A stretch of DNA of 23,704 nucleotides, from assembly GCA_049601975.1 (NCBI GenBank), contig JBMYRC010000059.1, forward strand, positions 1-23,704, in the 5' to 3' direction. The notes beneath the pieces were generated by a model. That model was given only the letters and a program-made list of their open reading frames with translations. It ran no database searches and was not told the origin of the DNA. This DNA is from UBA6544 sp049601975. Its GTDB lineage: Bacteria; Pseudomonadota; Alphaproteobacteria; UBA8366. The position numbers and the translations under genes are program-made. Positions 7,825-15,991 of the stretch are shown here, one piece after another (positions within the stretch are counted from its first letter, which is position 1; every line of letters begins with the position of its first letter).

Positions 7825-8625
7825 CTAGTTACCAAACAGTTTTTTGAGAGTTCCCGCGGCACCTTCAGTGATTTTTTTTGATGCTATCAGTCGCACCTGA
7901 AACGCTTTTTTGAACCGCATCGGTAGCATCCTATTTCAATTCACCAAAACCAAGAGAGCCAACTGCGTTACCAGCCGCGCCTGTCACAGCATCCATGACT
8001 GTCGCAACCACGTCTCCCGCGGAAGCGCCACCTTCTTCCTTACCAATATCCTTTAACTCGATATTCGGTAGCGGCGCGTCCAGTTTCTTGCCTATAAGGA
8101 ATGCTGCATTATCGCTCGCGGACACTTTGCCGTCGCGCAAAATAATTCGATCGATAATTAGCTTTTTGCCACCATCATCGCTGCTGCTCGATGACTACTC
8201 TCCACCACTATTTTAACTGTCGCCGCCACCGATTCCGGCAAAATTTTTCTGCATTCCCCTGGAGCACTTCCAGATCACTACCATCAGATTTTCACTCGTA
8301 GGTCACTTCGGGCCCTTAGATGAGGATTTCCTTGATATGGACTGTATCTTCGGTTCCCGACCCAATATCGAGCGTAACGACAACTTCTCCTTACTTGAAC
8401 GCACTCGGTGTCTCGAACCCGGAGTAATTACTAGCGGAGAATCCTTGTAGCGCCGCCTTGTCTTCATTAGCTGCAATGTCGACTTCACTTAGTGTTACGT
8501 TCGCCTGCGTCGCTTCGGATCCGACTTCCCCAACCGCAGTCTTAATAATCGAGCCAACATTCAAAAGTAGAACAACCACTCCAATAAAGATAAGGAGAAC
8601 GCCGACGATAATTGCTGTTTTTTAT
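7825..8625 (-). pseudogene. AsmA-like/DUF748-type membrane-anchored protein, multiply broken
   Basis: Reading the minus strand mostly in consistent frames gives an N-terminal membrane anchor (IVGVLLIFIGVVVLLLNV). Next come VGSEATQANVTLSEVDIAA and SGFETPSAFK, then GEVVVTLDIGSGTEDTVHIK and KLIIDRIILRDGKVS. Then follow LPNIELKDIGKEEGGASAGD and a C-terminal GAAGTLKKLFGN with a stop at 7825-7827. This layout (one helix, then a beta-rich region with an EILIKGPEV-like motif) resembles AsmA-like envelope proteins. The start codon is lost; a GAGG-type site remains before ATAAAAAAC. At least four in-frame stops interrupt the gene: after PSAFK, after KEILI, after SGGE and after FGELK. An A8 run near 7880 shifts the frame just before the C-terminus. 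A terminator still follows. The function of the intact relatives is unknown. Confidence 0.72.
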
Positions 8626-8639
8626 CGTACCCTCGCTCC

Positions 8640-8675
8640 AAAAAGAGTAACGCCGCGCTTTTTAGGGCGCGGCGT
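8640..8675 (-). terminator. Intrinsic terminator of the OmpA-family lipoprotein gene
   Basis: On the minus strand a 9-bp perfect stem (ACGCCGCGC with GCGCGGCGT; arms 8650-8658 and 8667-8675) lies 13 bases past the stop codon, followed by TACTCTTTTTGG. The T-run is slightly displaced, so strength is uncertain. Confidence 0.75.
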
Positions 8676-8688
8676 CATTTCATCTTAT

Positions 8689-9549
8689 TTATTGGATAAT
8701 GATTTCAACGCGTCTGTTGTTATCGCTCCGAACACCATCTTTCGTCGCTGTTGCCGGGCTTTCTTCACCCAGATAAAAGACGTTCATCCGCTTGGCATCC
8801 ACGCCACGCTCGATCATCGCCGCTTTGACTGAGATCGCACGTTTTTCGGACAATATCATATTGTACTTGCTGTCACCCGCACGGTCGGTATGTCCAGTAA
8901 TTTTGATGGATTTGTCGGCAACCTTCTTCGCCGTACCAATGATTAACGAGAAGATTTCATCGTTGAAGGGGTCTTCTGGATCGGCCCCGTCAAACGGGAA
9001 GTAAATATAGAACGGCCCAAGGAACGGTGCTTTTTTCTTCTTTTTCTTTTTCGCCGCCACCTTATTCAAGGGCTTCGCATCGTCAACCGCGTCCATGGCG
9101 TCAAGATATGCTATCCGACAAGCGCGAATGTGATCAGGTTGATGGCCTTCTTCTTGCTCTTGCAACCAGCAGTCGTACATCGCTTGTGCCTTCGCCATTT
9201 GTTGCGGTGCATAGTCCGCAGCGCCACTCTTTAGTACTTTATTGATGCGTTTCTCGGCCGCCTTTAACGCTGCAGCGGTACCGACAGGAAGTTTACGGCT
9301 TTTGATGCCATCCGGCCCTGCGGCTGTCCCGCCGCCAACCTTAATAGCCTTCGACGCGAAATGATCCGCATCCAAGAAGTCTTTTTCATCATTTTCCGCT
9401 TTAGCCAAAGCAATGTATTCGGCGTGCAGGCTGCTCAAAAACTTATTGTCGCCCGGCTTCATACTTTCGGCCTTATCCGTCAGCCCGCTACTGCAGGCTG
9501 AGAGAGCACCGATCGCAAGCGATACGGCGATAGATCTGAACATCATCAT
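8689..9549 (-). CDS. OmpA-family outer-membrane lipoprotein (peptidoglycan-binding)
   Basis: This 286-residue protein begins with a lipoprotein signal peptide ending in the lipobox LSAC (lipidated cysteine at 19). Residues about 30-165 are alanine- and lysine-rich and probably helical, with cysteines at DCWLQ and RACRI. A run of seven lysines precedes a C-terminal OmpA-like domain (about 180-286). That domain has IKITGHTDRAGDSKYNMILS and SDNNRRVEIII, including the aspartate and arginine that bind diaminopimelate. It probably tethers the outer membrane to peptidoglycan, like Pal. Three ATGs stand in a row (9549, 9546, 9543); AGAGGA lies a few bases upstream, so the exact start is ambiguous by one or two codons. 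A terminator follows. It is not beside tol/pal genes here, so calling it Pal itself is not justified. Confidence 0.9.
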   Translation of the reverse strand: MMMFRSIAVSLAIGALSACSSGLTDKAESMKPGDNKFLSSLHAEYIALAKAENDEKDFLDADHFASKAIKVGGGTAAGPDGIKSRKLPVGTAAALKAAEKRINKVLKSGAADYAPQQMAKAQAMYDCWLQEQEEGHQPDHIRACRIAYLDAMDAVDDAKPLNKVAAKKKKKKKAPFLGPFYIYFPFDGADPEDPFNDEIFSLIIGTAKKVADKSIKITGHTDRAGDSKYNMILSEKRAISVKAAMIERGVDAKRMNVFYLGEESPATATKDGVRSDNNRRVEIIIQ

Positions 9550-9895
9550 TCAATTCCTCTATTTCAATGAGCTCCGTCGTTTGGACGGAGGTGAGCCCCC
9601 CGTTGGACCGCTGAACCGGATAAAAAAACCGCAACCCAGCTCGACTTTTCGGACAATATACATACAATCTAAAGACTGCAATAATGAGCTCTTTGCTCTT
9701 ATAGTAGTTTCTCAACCCATTTTCTAATTGAAAAAACTACCTTTTTCATACCCACTTGTTGGTAAATCCAACTTGCCTCCGCCGTTCGTATGCGTGAGAA
9801 TGATCAGAGCCGTGGTTCCGCGAGGACACAGCGGCTGCTTTAAACCGGGGGGCCTAATAATAGGTGTCCTCGCAAATCAGGGAGGAATTACTGAT
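9550..9895. other. Divergent intergenic region between lipoprotein and solute-binding protein genes
   Basis: About 350 bases lie between two outward-facing starts and should hold both promoters. The plus-strand frame is open upstream of ATG 9896 as far as 9728, but the translation there has no signal-peptide character and no family resemblance. I see no convincing hairpin, repeat or -35/-10 pair. Two ribosome binding sites mark its ends: AGAGGA before the lipoprotein gene and GGAGGA at 9881-9886 before the transport gene. Confidence 0.6.
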
Positions 9896-11554
9896 ATGAA
9901 CAGTAAGACCAAAATAGCGCTCGCAATGGGTGTTGGCGCTGCGTTCGCTTTCGGTGCCACGACAGGCGCCGTTGCAGCGAATGTAAAGCGTGGCGGCGTT
10001 CTCAATCTCGTCGTTGGAAGTAAGATTCCGTCGTTCGACGGGCATAAAGAATCAACATTCGGCATGATCCATCCGATCAGGCCGTTTTACAGCTTGTTAA
10101 TGCGGGTCGATCCTAACAACCCGCAGTCACCGACTGCATTCCAGTGCGATGTTTGTGATGGCGATATCCCGACTGCCACGAATGACGGTAAGCGGTATAC
10201 CTTTAAGATCAAAAAGAATGTTACGTTCCATGACGGTCAAAAGATGACTGCTCACGATGTCGTGGCGACGCATCAAAAGATCATCTTTCCAGGCAAGGGC
10301 GTAGCGTCGGTGCGTAAAGGCTTCTTCGGCATGGTCGAGAAAGTCTCAGCGCCGGACGACTATACCGTGGTCTTCGATCTGAAATATGCATCGCCAGGCT
10401 TCCTACCAGCTTTGGCGACTCCGTTCAACTTTGTCTACTCTAAAGCCGATATGGAAAAGCACGGCATGGCGTGGCATCAAAAGAACATCAACGGCACCGG
10501 CGCCTTTGAATTCGTCCAGCATCAACCGGGCGCGTTCGTTGAGGGTAAAGCTCGTTCGGGCTACCACCACATGGGTGCGGACGGCAAAGCCCTTCCGTAT
10601 TTGGATGGCTATAAGGCTATTTCCGCACCAAAGATGGCGGTTCGCGTCCAAGCCATTCGTGGCGATCGCGCAGCGATCGAGTTCCGTGGTTTCCCGCCGA
10701 AAACGCGTGACGATCTGGTCAATGCCCTGGGTGACAAAATCACCGTCCAGGAAGGCGATTGGAACTGTGTCATGGGTGCCTCGACCAACGTCAACAAGAC
10801 GGCAAATGGTGGTCCGGCCTTCCATGCAGCAGCAGCCGACACACGCGTTAAGCAAGCACTTAGCCTAGCGATGGATCGTTGGGGCGGTTCAAAGTATCTC
10901 TCGAAGATCGCTTTGGTCCGGACGCCGGGCGGCGTGGTGTTCCCGAAACACCCGTTGGCGGCGACTAAAGAGCAGCTCATGGAAATGCCACCCTACAATC
11001 CTGACAACAAGGCCCGTCGGGACATGGCGAAAAAGCTGCTGGCCGAAGCCGGTCAATCGAAGCTTAGCTTCAAACTGCACAACCGCGCAGTCGACCAGCC
11101 TTACAAGGTCGTCGGCACGTGGATGATTGACCAGTGGAAGAAGATCGGCCTGGAGATTGAGCAGCAAGTACTGCCCACGGGCCCATGGTTCGACGGTCTG
11201 CGCAAGAAGAAGACCTACCAAGTTGGTATTGACTTCAACTGCCAGTCAGTCGTGAACCCAGTCGTTGATGCGGCGAAGTTTATTTCTAAAGACAAGACTG
11301 GAAACAACTACGCCAGCTTCATCGATCGACAGCTTGATGATTGGTATGTGGAGATGAACCGCGAAGCCGATCCGGCTAAGCAAGCGTCAATCATGCGCGC
11401 ATTTGAGAAGCGCGTTCTTTGGGAAAAGTCGCACTTCCAGATCAATTACTGGTGGTTCAAGATAAACCCGCACCGTTCCTATGTTAAGGGCTGGGTGCAG
11501 GCTCCGAGCCACTATTTGAACCAGCATCTCGATCAAGTCTGGCTCGACAAGTAA
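9896..11554 (+). CDS. ABC transporter solute-binding protein, family 5 (peptide/nickel/opine type)
   Basis: This 552-residue secreted protein starts at 9896, with GGAGGA nine bases upstream. A Sec signal peptide (MNSKTKIALAMGVGAAFAFG, cleavage after about residue 28, VAA) follows. The mature part begins KRGGVLNLVVGSKIPSFDGH, the usual entry into the SBP_bac_5 fold. Typical motifs include RYTFKIKKNVTFHDGQKMTAHDV and the hinge-region RVKQALSLAMDR. It would capture a peptide-like or amino-acid-derived ligand in the periplasm for an ABC importer. No permease or ATPase genes are in the window, so it works as an orphan or with distant partners. A strong terminator follows directly. A decayed paralogue lies just downstream, pointing to a tandem duplication. 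The length is normal for the family and the frame is intact. Ligand identity cannot be predicted from sequence alone. Confidence 0.93.
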   Translation: MNSKTKIALAMGVGAAFAFGATTGAVAANVKRGGVLNLVVGSKIPSFDGHKESTFGMIHPIRPFYSLLMRVDPNNPQSPTAFQCDVCDGDIPTATNDGKRYTFKIKKNVTFHDGQKMTAHDVVATHQKIIFPGKGVASVRKGFFGMVEKVSAPDDYTVVFDLKYASPGFLPALATPFNFVYSKADMEKHGMAWHQKNINGTGAFEFVQHQPGAFVEGKARSGYHHMGADGKALPYLDGYKAISAPKMAVRVQAIRGDRAAIEFRGFPPKTRDDLVNALGDKITVQEGDWNCVMGASTNVNKTANGGPAFHAAAADTRVKQALSLAMDRWGGSKYLSKIALVRTPGGVVFPKHPLAATKEQLMEMPPYNPDNKARRDMAKKLLAEAGQSKLSFKLHNRAVDQPYKVVGTWMIDQWKKIGLEIEQQVLPTGPWFDGLRKKKTYQVGIDFNCQSVVNPVVDAAKFISKDKTGNNYASFIDRQLDDWYVEMNREADPAKQASIMRAFEKRVLWEKSHFQINYWWFKINPHRSYVKGWVQAPSHYLNQHLDQVWLDK

Positions 11555-11579
11555 CACGCCTACTATAGGCTGAAGTTCA

Positions 11580-11614
11580 CCGCCCGCCGGTTAATCTCGG
11601 CGGGCGGTTTTTTT
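11580..11614 (+). terminator. Intrinsic terminator of the solute-binding protein gene
   Basis: A 10-bp perfect G+C-rich stem (CCGCCCGCCG at 11580-11589 with CGGCGGGCGG at 11598-11607, loop of eight) is followed by seven T at 11608-11614, 25 bases after the stop. It is strong and unambiguous. Confidence 0.94.
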
Positions 11615-11695
11615 GTATCCGCTTTTTGAGTGACCAAAGTGGGATGCATCGGTCAATGAGAACGTTATTAATTTTGACTAAGGAGGAGGGTTACG

Positions 11696-12228
11696 ATGCT
11701 ATTTCGCTCAAAGCTATTGCTAAATTCAGCTTCACAGCGGCCTTATCCTTCGGCTTTGCCGAGCCGACAGATACTGAAACTCCTAGACACGGCATCACTT
11801 CGAATTTTGCTATCACGAGTAAGCTTCTAACGTAATATAGTTACAGGAAATCGACATTCGGGATGATCCATCCCATTCACCTGTTTTATAGACGCCTAAT
11901 TCGCGTAAATTCAAAAAAGCTCTGTGATCCGAATATTTTCAATGCGCCCCTTGTGAAGGCGACTTGCCGACGGCAAACGATTTTCTGTCGAGATTCGCAG
12001 CCACGGTTTCCATCCGGAAAGACTTTGGGGGATGGTCGATAAAACCAATACTGCGCGGCTTCAATTGCCGATGAGTACTCAACCCCACTGTTGATCTCGC
12101 AAAACTCTTACCCGTGGAGCCAACCGTCAACGATTACAACGGCGCCAACGATCGTATGTCAAAGACTGGAAAAAGGAATCCAGCTCTATCTCAACCGACA
12201 TCTTGATCAAATTCGGTTCAATAAATAG
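11696..12228 (+). pseudogene. Relic of a second family 5 solute-binding protein gene, internally deleted
   Basis: This 533-base relic keeps both ends of a gene like its upstream neighbour. A ribosome binding site (AAGGAGGAGG) and an ATG at 11696 are followed, after a frameshift, by a signal-like stretch (ISLKAIAKFSFTAALSFGFA). Then come RHGITSNFAITSKLLT, a TAA, and KSTFGMIHPIHLFYRRLIRV, which matches ESTFGMIHPIRPFYSLLMRV of the intact protein. Further in, CEGDLPTAND in a shifted frame matches CDGDIPTATND, and GMVDK matches GMVEK. The far end reads LYLNRHLDQIRFNK with a TAG at 12226-12228, matching HYLNQHLDQVWLDK. About 1.1 kb of the middle is missing and several frames are used. It is a divergent paralogue, not an exact copy. 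It sits directly before an intact dioxygenase gene, possibly its former operon partner. Confidence 0.85.
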
Positions 12229-12387
12229 CCCACATCCTTCTCGAGAATTTTTTGCCTACCCGTGAATACCAATGGCTATTTTTTTGAGGAGATGCGTCAC
12301 ATGACGGACTGACTGGCGATGTATTACACATCGCAAATTGTCATAAGAGTCCCATGTCTTTAGTGACGAGTGGTTGGAGAGAAAAAT

Positions 12388-13242
12388 ATGGTAGACGTAG
12401 AAAAGTTAGGGCCATTAATTGGCGCAGAAGTTTCCGGCCCCGATATTTCGAAAGAGCTATCCGCGGAAGAGATGAGCAAAATAGAAAAGACTTTGGCCGA
12501 ACATGCCGTCATCGTTTTTCGAAATCAAAACATCTCGCCAGACCAACAACTCGCGTTTGCTCGCCGATTTGGCAGCCTCGAAATCAATGCATTCGACAAG
12601 CATGCGCTTGAAGGGCATCCGGGCATCTTAAAGGTCTCAAATATTAGGGAAGGAGATAACGACGTCGGCTATGCGGATGCCGGTAGTTTTTGGCACAGCG
12701 ATATGTCCTATACGAATACGCCGCCACGCCTCACAATGCTCTATGCATTGGAAATACCAATGCGCGATGGAAAGGTTTTGGGAGACACATTATTTGCGAG
12801 CGCCGTCCACGCGTATGATGCCCTCACAAAGGAAATGAAAGAGAGAATTCAAAATCTCAAGGCAATCCATGATTTTTCTGCCAAAAAGAGAGGAATCACG
12901 CAGCCGGTAAAACTATCACCGGAACAAATAGCAAAGAATCCACCCATCGAACATCCCATCGCTCGGACCCATCCAATTACAGGACGCAAATCCATCTACG
13001 TGACCGCTGATGAATGCACAGGTATCGTGGGTTGGGATGCATCTGAAGCGCTTCCCTTACTGAAAGACTTGTCGACACATGTTATCGAGCCGCGTTTTCA
13101 ATACCGGCACAAGTGGCAGGTTGGTGATCTTTTAATCTGGGATAACTGCGCTGTTCAGCACGTGGTGGATCGAGATTACCAATTTCCGCCAGACCGCCGC
13201 ATGCTTCATCGATGTACGGTTAATGGCTCCGCAACGTTTTGA
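12388..13242 (+). CDS. TauD/TfdA-family Fe(II)/2-oxoglutarate-dependent dioxygenase
   Basis: This intact 284-residue enzyme starts at ATG 12388, with GGAG eight bases upstream; an in-frame GTG at 12370 is less likely. Iron ligands are H103 and D105 (FWHSDMSYT) and H258 (WDNCAVQHVVDRD). The 2-oxoglutarate-binding arginine is at about 275 (RMLHRCTV). The N-terminus (KLGPLIGAEVSGPDISKELS) and the conserved IEHPIARTHPITGRKSIYV segment place it in the same broad subgroup as taurine and alpha-ketoglutarate-dependent 2,4-D dioxygenase relatives. The substrate is unknown. It differs strongly from the dioxygenase at 6881, so the two are not a recent duplication. It follows the relic of a solute-binding protein gene and ends two bases before the end of a minus-strand epimerase fragment. 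Confidence 0.92.
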   Translation: MVDVEKLGPLIGAEVSGPDISKELSAEEMSKIEKTLAEHAVIVFRNQNISPDQQLAFARRFGSLEINAFDKHALEGHPGILKVSNIREGDNDVGYADAGSFWHSDMSYTNTPPRLTMLYALEIPMRDGKVLGDTLFASAVHAYDALTKEMKERIQNLKAIHDFSAKKRGITQPVKLSPEQIAKNPPIEHPIARTHPITGRKSIYVTADECTGIVGWDASEALPLLKDLSTHVIEPRFQYRHKWQVGDLLIWDNCAVQHVVDRDYQFPPDRRMLHRCTVNGSATF

Positions 13243-13244
13243 TT

Positions 13245-13526
13245 TTACGCGGTTCGTCCACTAGCGGTTAGAGTGGCTCTAATTTCTTTCCCAAATTCCC
13301 GCTCTCAATCATGCTCTGGTTCATAACCAATCACCTGGCGGGCATTAGCTATATCCCAGAACATTCGCGTATTGTTTGAGAGGCCATTAAAGACTTGAAA
13401 AGTAATCCCATCTTCATTGCGGATATCCGCAGTCTCGATCGATTTCATATAAAGCTGCACTGTATCCCGTTCCAAAAAACAAACACATAAGAAAGGCAAC
13501 CCCGACCAAACCACCTCGAATAACAT
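13245..13526 (-). pseudogene. NAD-dependent epimerase/dehydratase (extended SDR), C-terminal fragment
   Basis: The minus-strand frame reads RDTVQLYMKSIETADIRNED, then FQVFNGLSNNTRMFWDIANA and RQVIGYEPEHD. A TGA follows, then EREFGKEIRATLTASGRTA and a TAA at 13245-13247. The SNNTR-x-FWDI-x-x-A-R-x-x-x-GYEPE pattern is typical of the C-terminal end of NAD(P)-dependent sugar-epimerase-like oxidoreductases. The Rossmann nucleotide-binding half and the Y-x3-K catalytic motif are missing. The TGA sits where relatives have serine (TCA to TGA, one base). Only about a quarter of a normal gene of around 280 codons remains. The original substrate is unknown. Confidence 0.78.
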
Positions 13527-13655
13527 CGTATTGCGCGGAAATTAAACCTTTCCCCCTAACATAACTTTAAATCGATATTGCCCCCCTTGTCGGCCTCTTG
13601 AAGCCCATAGACAATGTTGAACCGAATGAAAAATTACGGCTTTGAAGGTTATCCG

Positions 13656-14099
13656 ATGTATTTTTCGAATATCAGATTGATTATCATCCTGATGATTTCA
13701 ATCCTCTCCTGGCCGGCGTCGGCACAGTACGATGCCCTTACATGCGCGCCATACGTTCATGGCGAAGCGAAGCTAAAAGTCCCAACATTTTTCTGCGCAA
13801 AACGCGAAGATGCTGAAGCGTATATTGACGTGATGGAACGCCGACGATTAAAGAAGATCACACGTAAAGAAGGCGGGAGACTTTTAGCGGAATTCCAGCA
13901 GACACGAGAATGTTTTCATATCGCAACCAGCCACACGTCCCGGCGCACGTTACATCAGGGTGTCGAGGCGGCCCCTCACTGCAAATCACTTGGCCTAAAG
14001 GCAACGAAATGGCCCAGTCTGATTGAAGCCGAACTCACGGGCGATAAATCCAAGATATGGATTTTGACGAACGCGCTTGTACCGCCAGTCGAAAACTAG
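13656..14099 (+). CDS. Small secreted four-cysteine protein of unknown function
   Basis: I do not recognise this 147-residue protein. It opens with a signal peptide (hydrophobic RLIIILMISILSWPASA, cleavage after ASA near residue 23), so it is probably periplasmic. The mature part has exactly four cysteines (30, 47, 86, 109), consistent with two disulfides. It also has a basic helical middle (DAEAYIDVMERRRLKKITRK) and a C-terminal IWILTNALVPPVEN. I chose ATG 13656 because AAGG lies seven bases before it and the signal peptide then has normal length; upstream in-frame ATGs at 13614 and 13626 would add 14 or 10 residues. It lies 57 bases upstream of hyuB on the same strand and may be part of that transcript, but nothing in it suggests a catalytic role. 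The frame is intact in a region rich in dead genes, which argues that it is real. Confidence 0.68.
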   Translation: MYFSNIRLIIILMISILSWPASAQYDALTCAPYVHGEAKLKVPTFFCAKREDAEAYIDVMERRRLKKITRKEGGRLLAEFQQTRECFHIATSHTSRRTLHQGVEAAPHCKSLGLKATKWPSLIEAELTGDKSKIWILTNALVPPVEN

Positions 14100-14156
14100 A
14101 CAATTTCAAAGCAACCATTCGGAAGCTTGCGCTAGTTAGATCAAGGGGTTTTCAAT

Positions 14157-15959
14157 ATGGCTAAGATCGACGATCCAATTGCCTTTGAGCTCTTCAAAAA
14201 CTCAATATTTTCGATCGCGGACGAGATGGCATTGACCATTTGCCGAACAACTTACTCCGGCGTCCTGCGTGACAACATGGATTTCTCCACCGCATTTGCG
14301 GACGCAAACGGCAAACTTGTGGCACAAGGCCTCACGCTACCGGGTCATCTGGGCTCTATTCCGACGGCACTTGATGTCATCATCGATAGGTTTGGAGAGG
14401 AAATTCAGCCTGAAGATATGTATATCATGAACGATCCGTTCGACGGTGGAATGCACCTACCGGATATCTTCATCTTCAAACCAATATTTTGGGAGGGGAA
14501 GCGGGTCGCATTCGCAGCAACGATCTGTCACCACGTGGATGTGGGCGGACGAGTACCGGGATCCAATGCTTCGGACTCGACGGAGATATATCAGGAAGGT
14601 CTCCGAATTCCTCCAATGAAGCTCTATGACCAGGGAAAATTAAATGAAACCCTGTGGCTGATGATTGAGAAAAACGTCCGCATGCCGGTACAGATCTTCG
14701 GCGATCTTCGGGCACAACTAGCTGCCTGCACAATTGCTGAACGACAATTCCTAGAGCTGATAGAACGCTTTGGCGCGGAGAATGTTGATGCCTATATGGC
14801 CGAGATCATTGACTATGCGGAGAGATTGACGCGAGCGGCCGTGAAGGATTTACCCGATGGGGAGTATGACTTCGAAGATTGGATCGACGATGACGGAATC
14901 GAAATTGATCGCCCCATCCGCCTTTACGTAAAGGTGATTAAGAAAGGGGAGAGGATGTTAGTGGATTGGACCGGCTGTTCGGTACAGGTCAAAGGCGCGA
15001 TCAACAACACACTTTCCTATACCAAGGCCGCCAGCTACGCGGGAATCCGGTCCGTCTTGCCAGATGGCATTCCCAACAATGAAGGTGTCTTCCGTGTCAT
15101 CGATGTCGTCGCACCGGCCGGAACAATTGCAAATAACGTTCTACCCGCTGCATGCGCAGCCCGTGGATTGACGGGATTTCGGATGGTTGATTGTATTTTT
15201 GGTGCTCTCGCAAAAATGCTGCCGGACAGTGTTTGCGCGGCATCGGATGGGGGCAACTCCGGCCTATCCGTTGGCGGCTACGACGCAGACCGCAAACCAT
15301 ATATCTATGTAGATTTCGCCTGCGGGACCTGGGGTGGACGTCCTTGGGCGGACGGTTTGCAGGGCAATTCCAATATGTTTGCCAACATGGCCTCTCAATC
15401 CGTTGAGGTAATAGAAGCGGAACAGCCAATTGAAATCTTGGCCTATGAGCTGCTTCCGGATAGAGCCGGCGCCGGTAAATTCCGAGGGGGTGCTCCGTAT
15501 TTTCGGGAATACCGCTTCACCGAAAAGGAAGCCGTACTCCAAGTTCGTTCGGACAGAGCACGATTTCGGCCATATGGGCTATATGGTGGCCTGCCGGGAC
15601 AACCATCTGCCAACTATCTAAATCCCCTACAAGAAAATCAAAAACTAACGTCTAAGCCAACTATGATGATTAAGAAAGGCGACGTATTCCGACATGAATT
15701 GGCCGGTGGGGGCGGTTGGGGTGATGCTTTAGAAAGAGATCCCGCACATGTGCTTCGTGACGTCCGAAACGAGTTGGTCGGCATTGAAGCCGCGCGTGAA
15801 TCTTATGGCGTTGTCATTAATCCAGATGCATGGACCTTCGACACTAAAGCAACGGAGGAGTTGCGGGCTCAAATTCGAGCGAAACGCGGATGGAAAGAAA
15901 GCCCCTTTGTCGCCTGGGATGATGAAGGTACTGAAACTGCTTTGGCCGCAGCTGAATAA
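14157..15959 (+). CDS. hyuB: Hydantoinase B/oxoprolinase-family subunit
   Basis: This 600-residue protein is the B subunit of the ATP-dependent hydantoinase/5-oxoprolinase/acetophenone-carboxylase superfamily. Conserved family segments include FSTAFADANGKLVAQGLTLPGHLG near 42-65 and MYIMNDPFDGGMHLPDIFI near 88-107. The metal-site-like CHHVDVGGRVPGS (C124, H125, H126, D128) follows. Later come DWTGCSVQVKGAINNT and, near the end, a glycine-rich HELAGGGGWGDALERDP. Length is normal. AAGGGG lies before ATG 14157. hyuA follows directly, and the order B then A occurs in many proteobacteria. Together the subunits would use ATP to open a cyclic amide or carboxylate a ketone; the true substrate is unknown. 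The neighbouring cyclase-family and dioxygenase genes hint at hydantoin- or oxoproline-like compounds. Confidence 0.93.
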   Translation: MAKIDDPIAFELFKNSIFSIADEMALTICRTTYSGVLRDNMDFSTAFADANGKLVAQGLTLPGHLGSIPTALDVIIDRFGEEIQPEDMYIMNDPFDGGMHLPDIFIFKPIFWEGKRVAFAATICHHVDVGGRVPGSNASDSTEIYQEGLRIPPMKLYDQGKLNETLWLMIEKNVRMPVQIFGDLRAQLAACTIAERQFLELIERFGAENVDAYMAEIIDYAERLTRAAVKDLPDGEYDFEDWIDDDGIEIDRPIRLYVKVIKKGERMLVDWTGCSVQVKGAINNTLSYTKAASYAGIRSVLPDGIPNNEGVFRVIDVVAPAGTIANNVLPAACAARGLTGFRMVDCIFGALAKMLPDSVCAASDGGNSGLSVGGYDADRKPYIYVDFACGTWGGRPWADGLQGNSNMFANMASQSVEVIEAEQPIEILAYELLPDRAGAGKFRGGAPYFREYRFTEKEAVLQVRSDRARFRPYGLYGGLPGQPSANYLNPLQENQKLTSKPTMMIKKGDVFRHELAGGGGWGDALERDPAHVLRDVRNELVGIEAARESYGVVINPDAWTFDTKATEELRAQIRAKRGWKESPFVAWDDEGTETALAAAE

Positions 15960-15991
15960 TTTTGATTATAGACGATACAACGGGGCCCGAG

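Noticed and set aside
9728..9895. Longer start for the family 5 binding protein
   Set aside because: The extension would place the signal peptide inside the protein; GGAGGA at 9881 and the signal peptide directly after ATG 9896 fix the start.
10386..10868. Overlapping frames of 120-160 codons on both strands within the binding-protein gene
   Set aside because: They are out-of-frame readings of an intact gene with low-complexity, serine/arginine-rich translations.
11626..11835. Independent small gene of 69 codons
   Set aside because: Its sequence, after the internal ribosome binding site, is the signal-peptide region of the degraded binding-protein paralogue.
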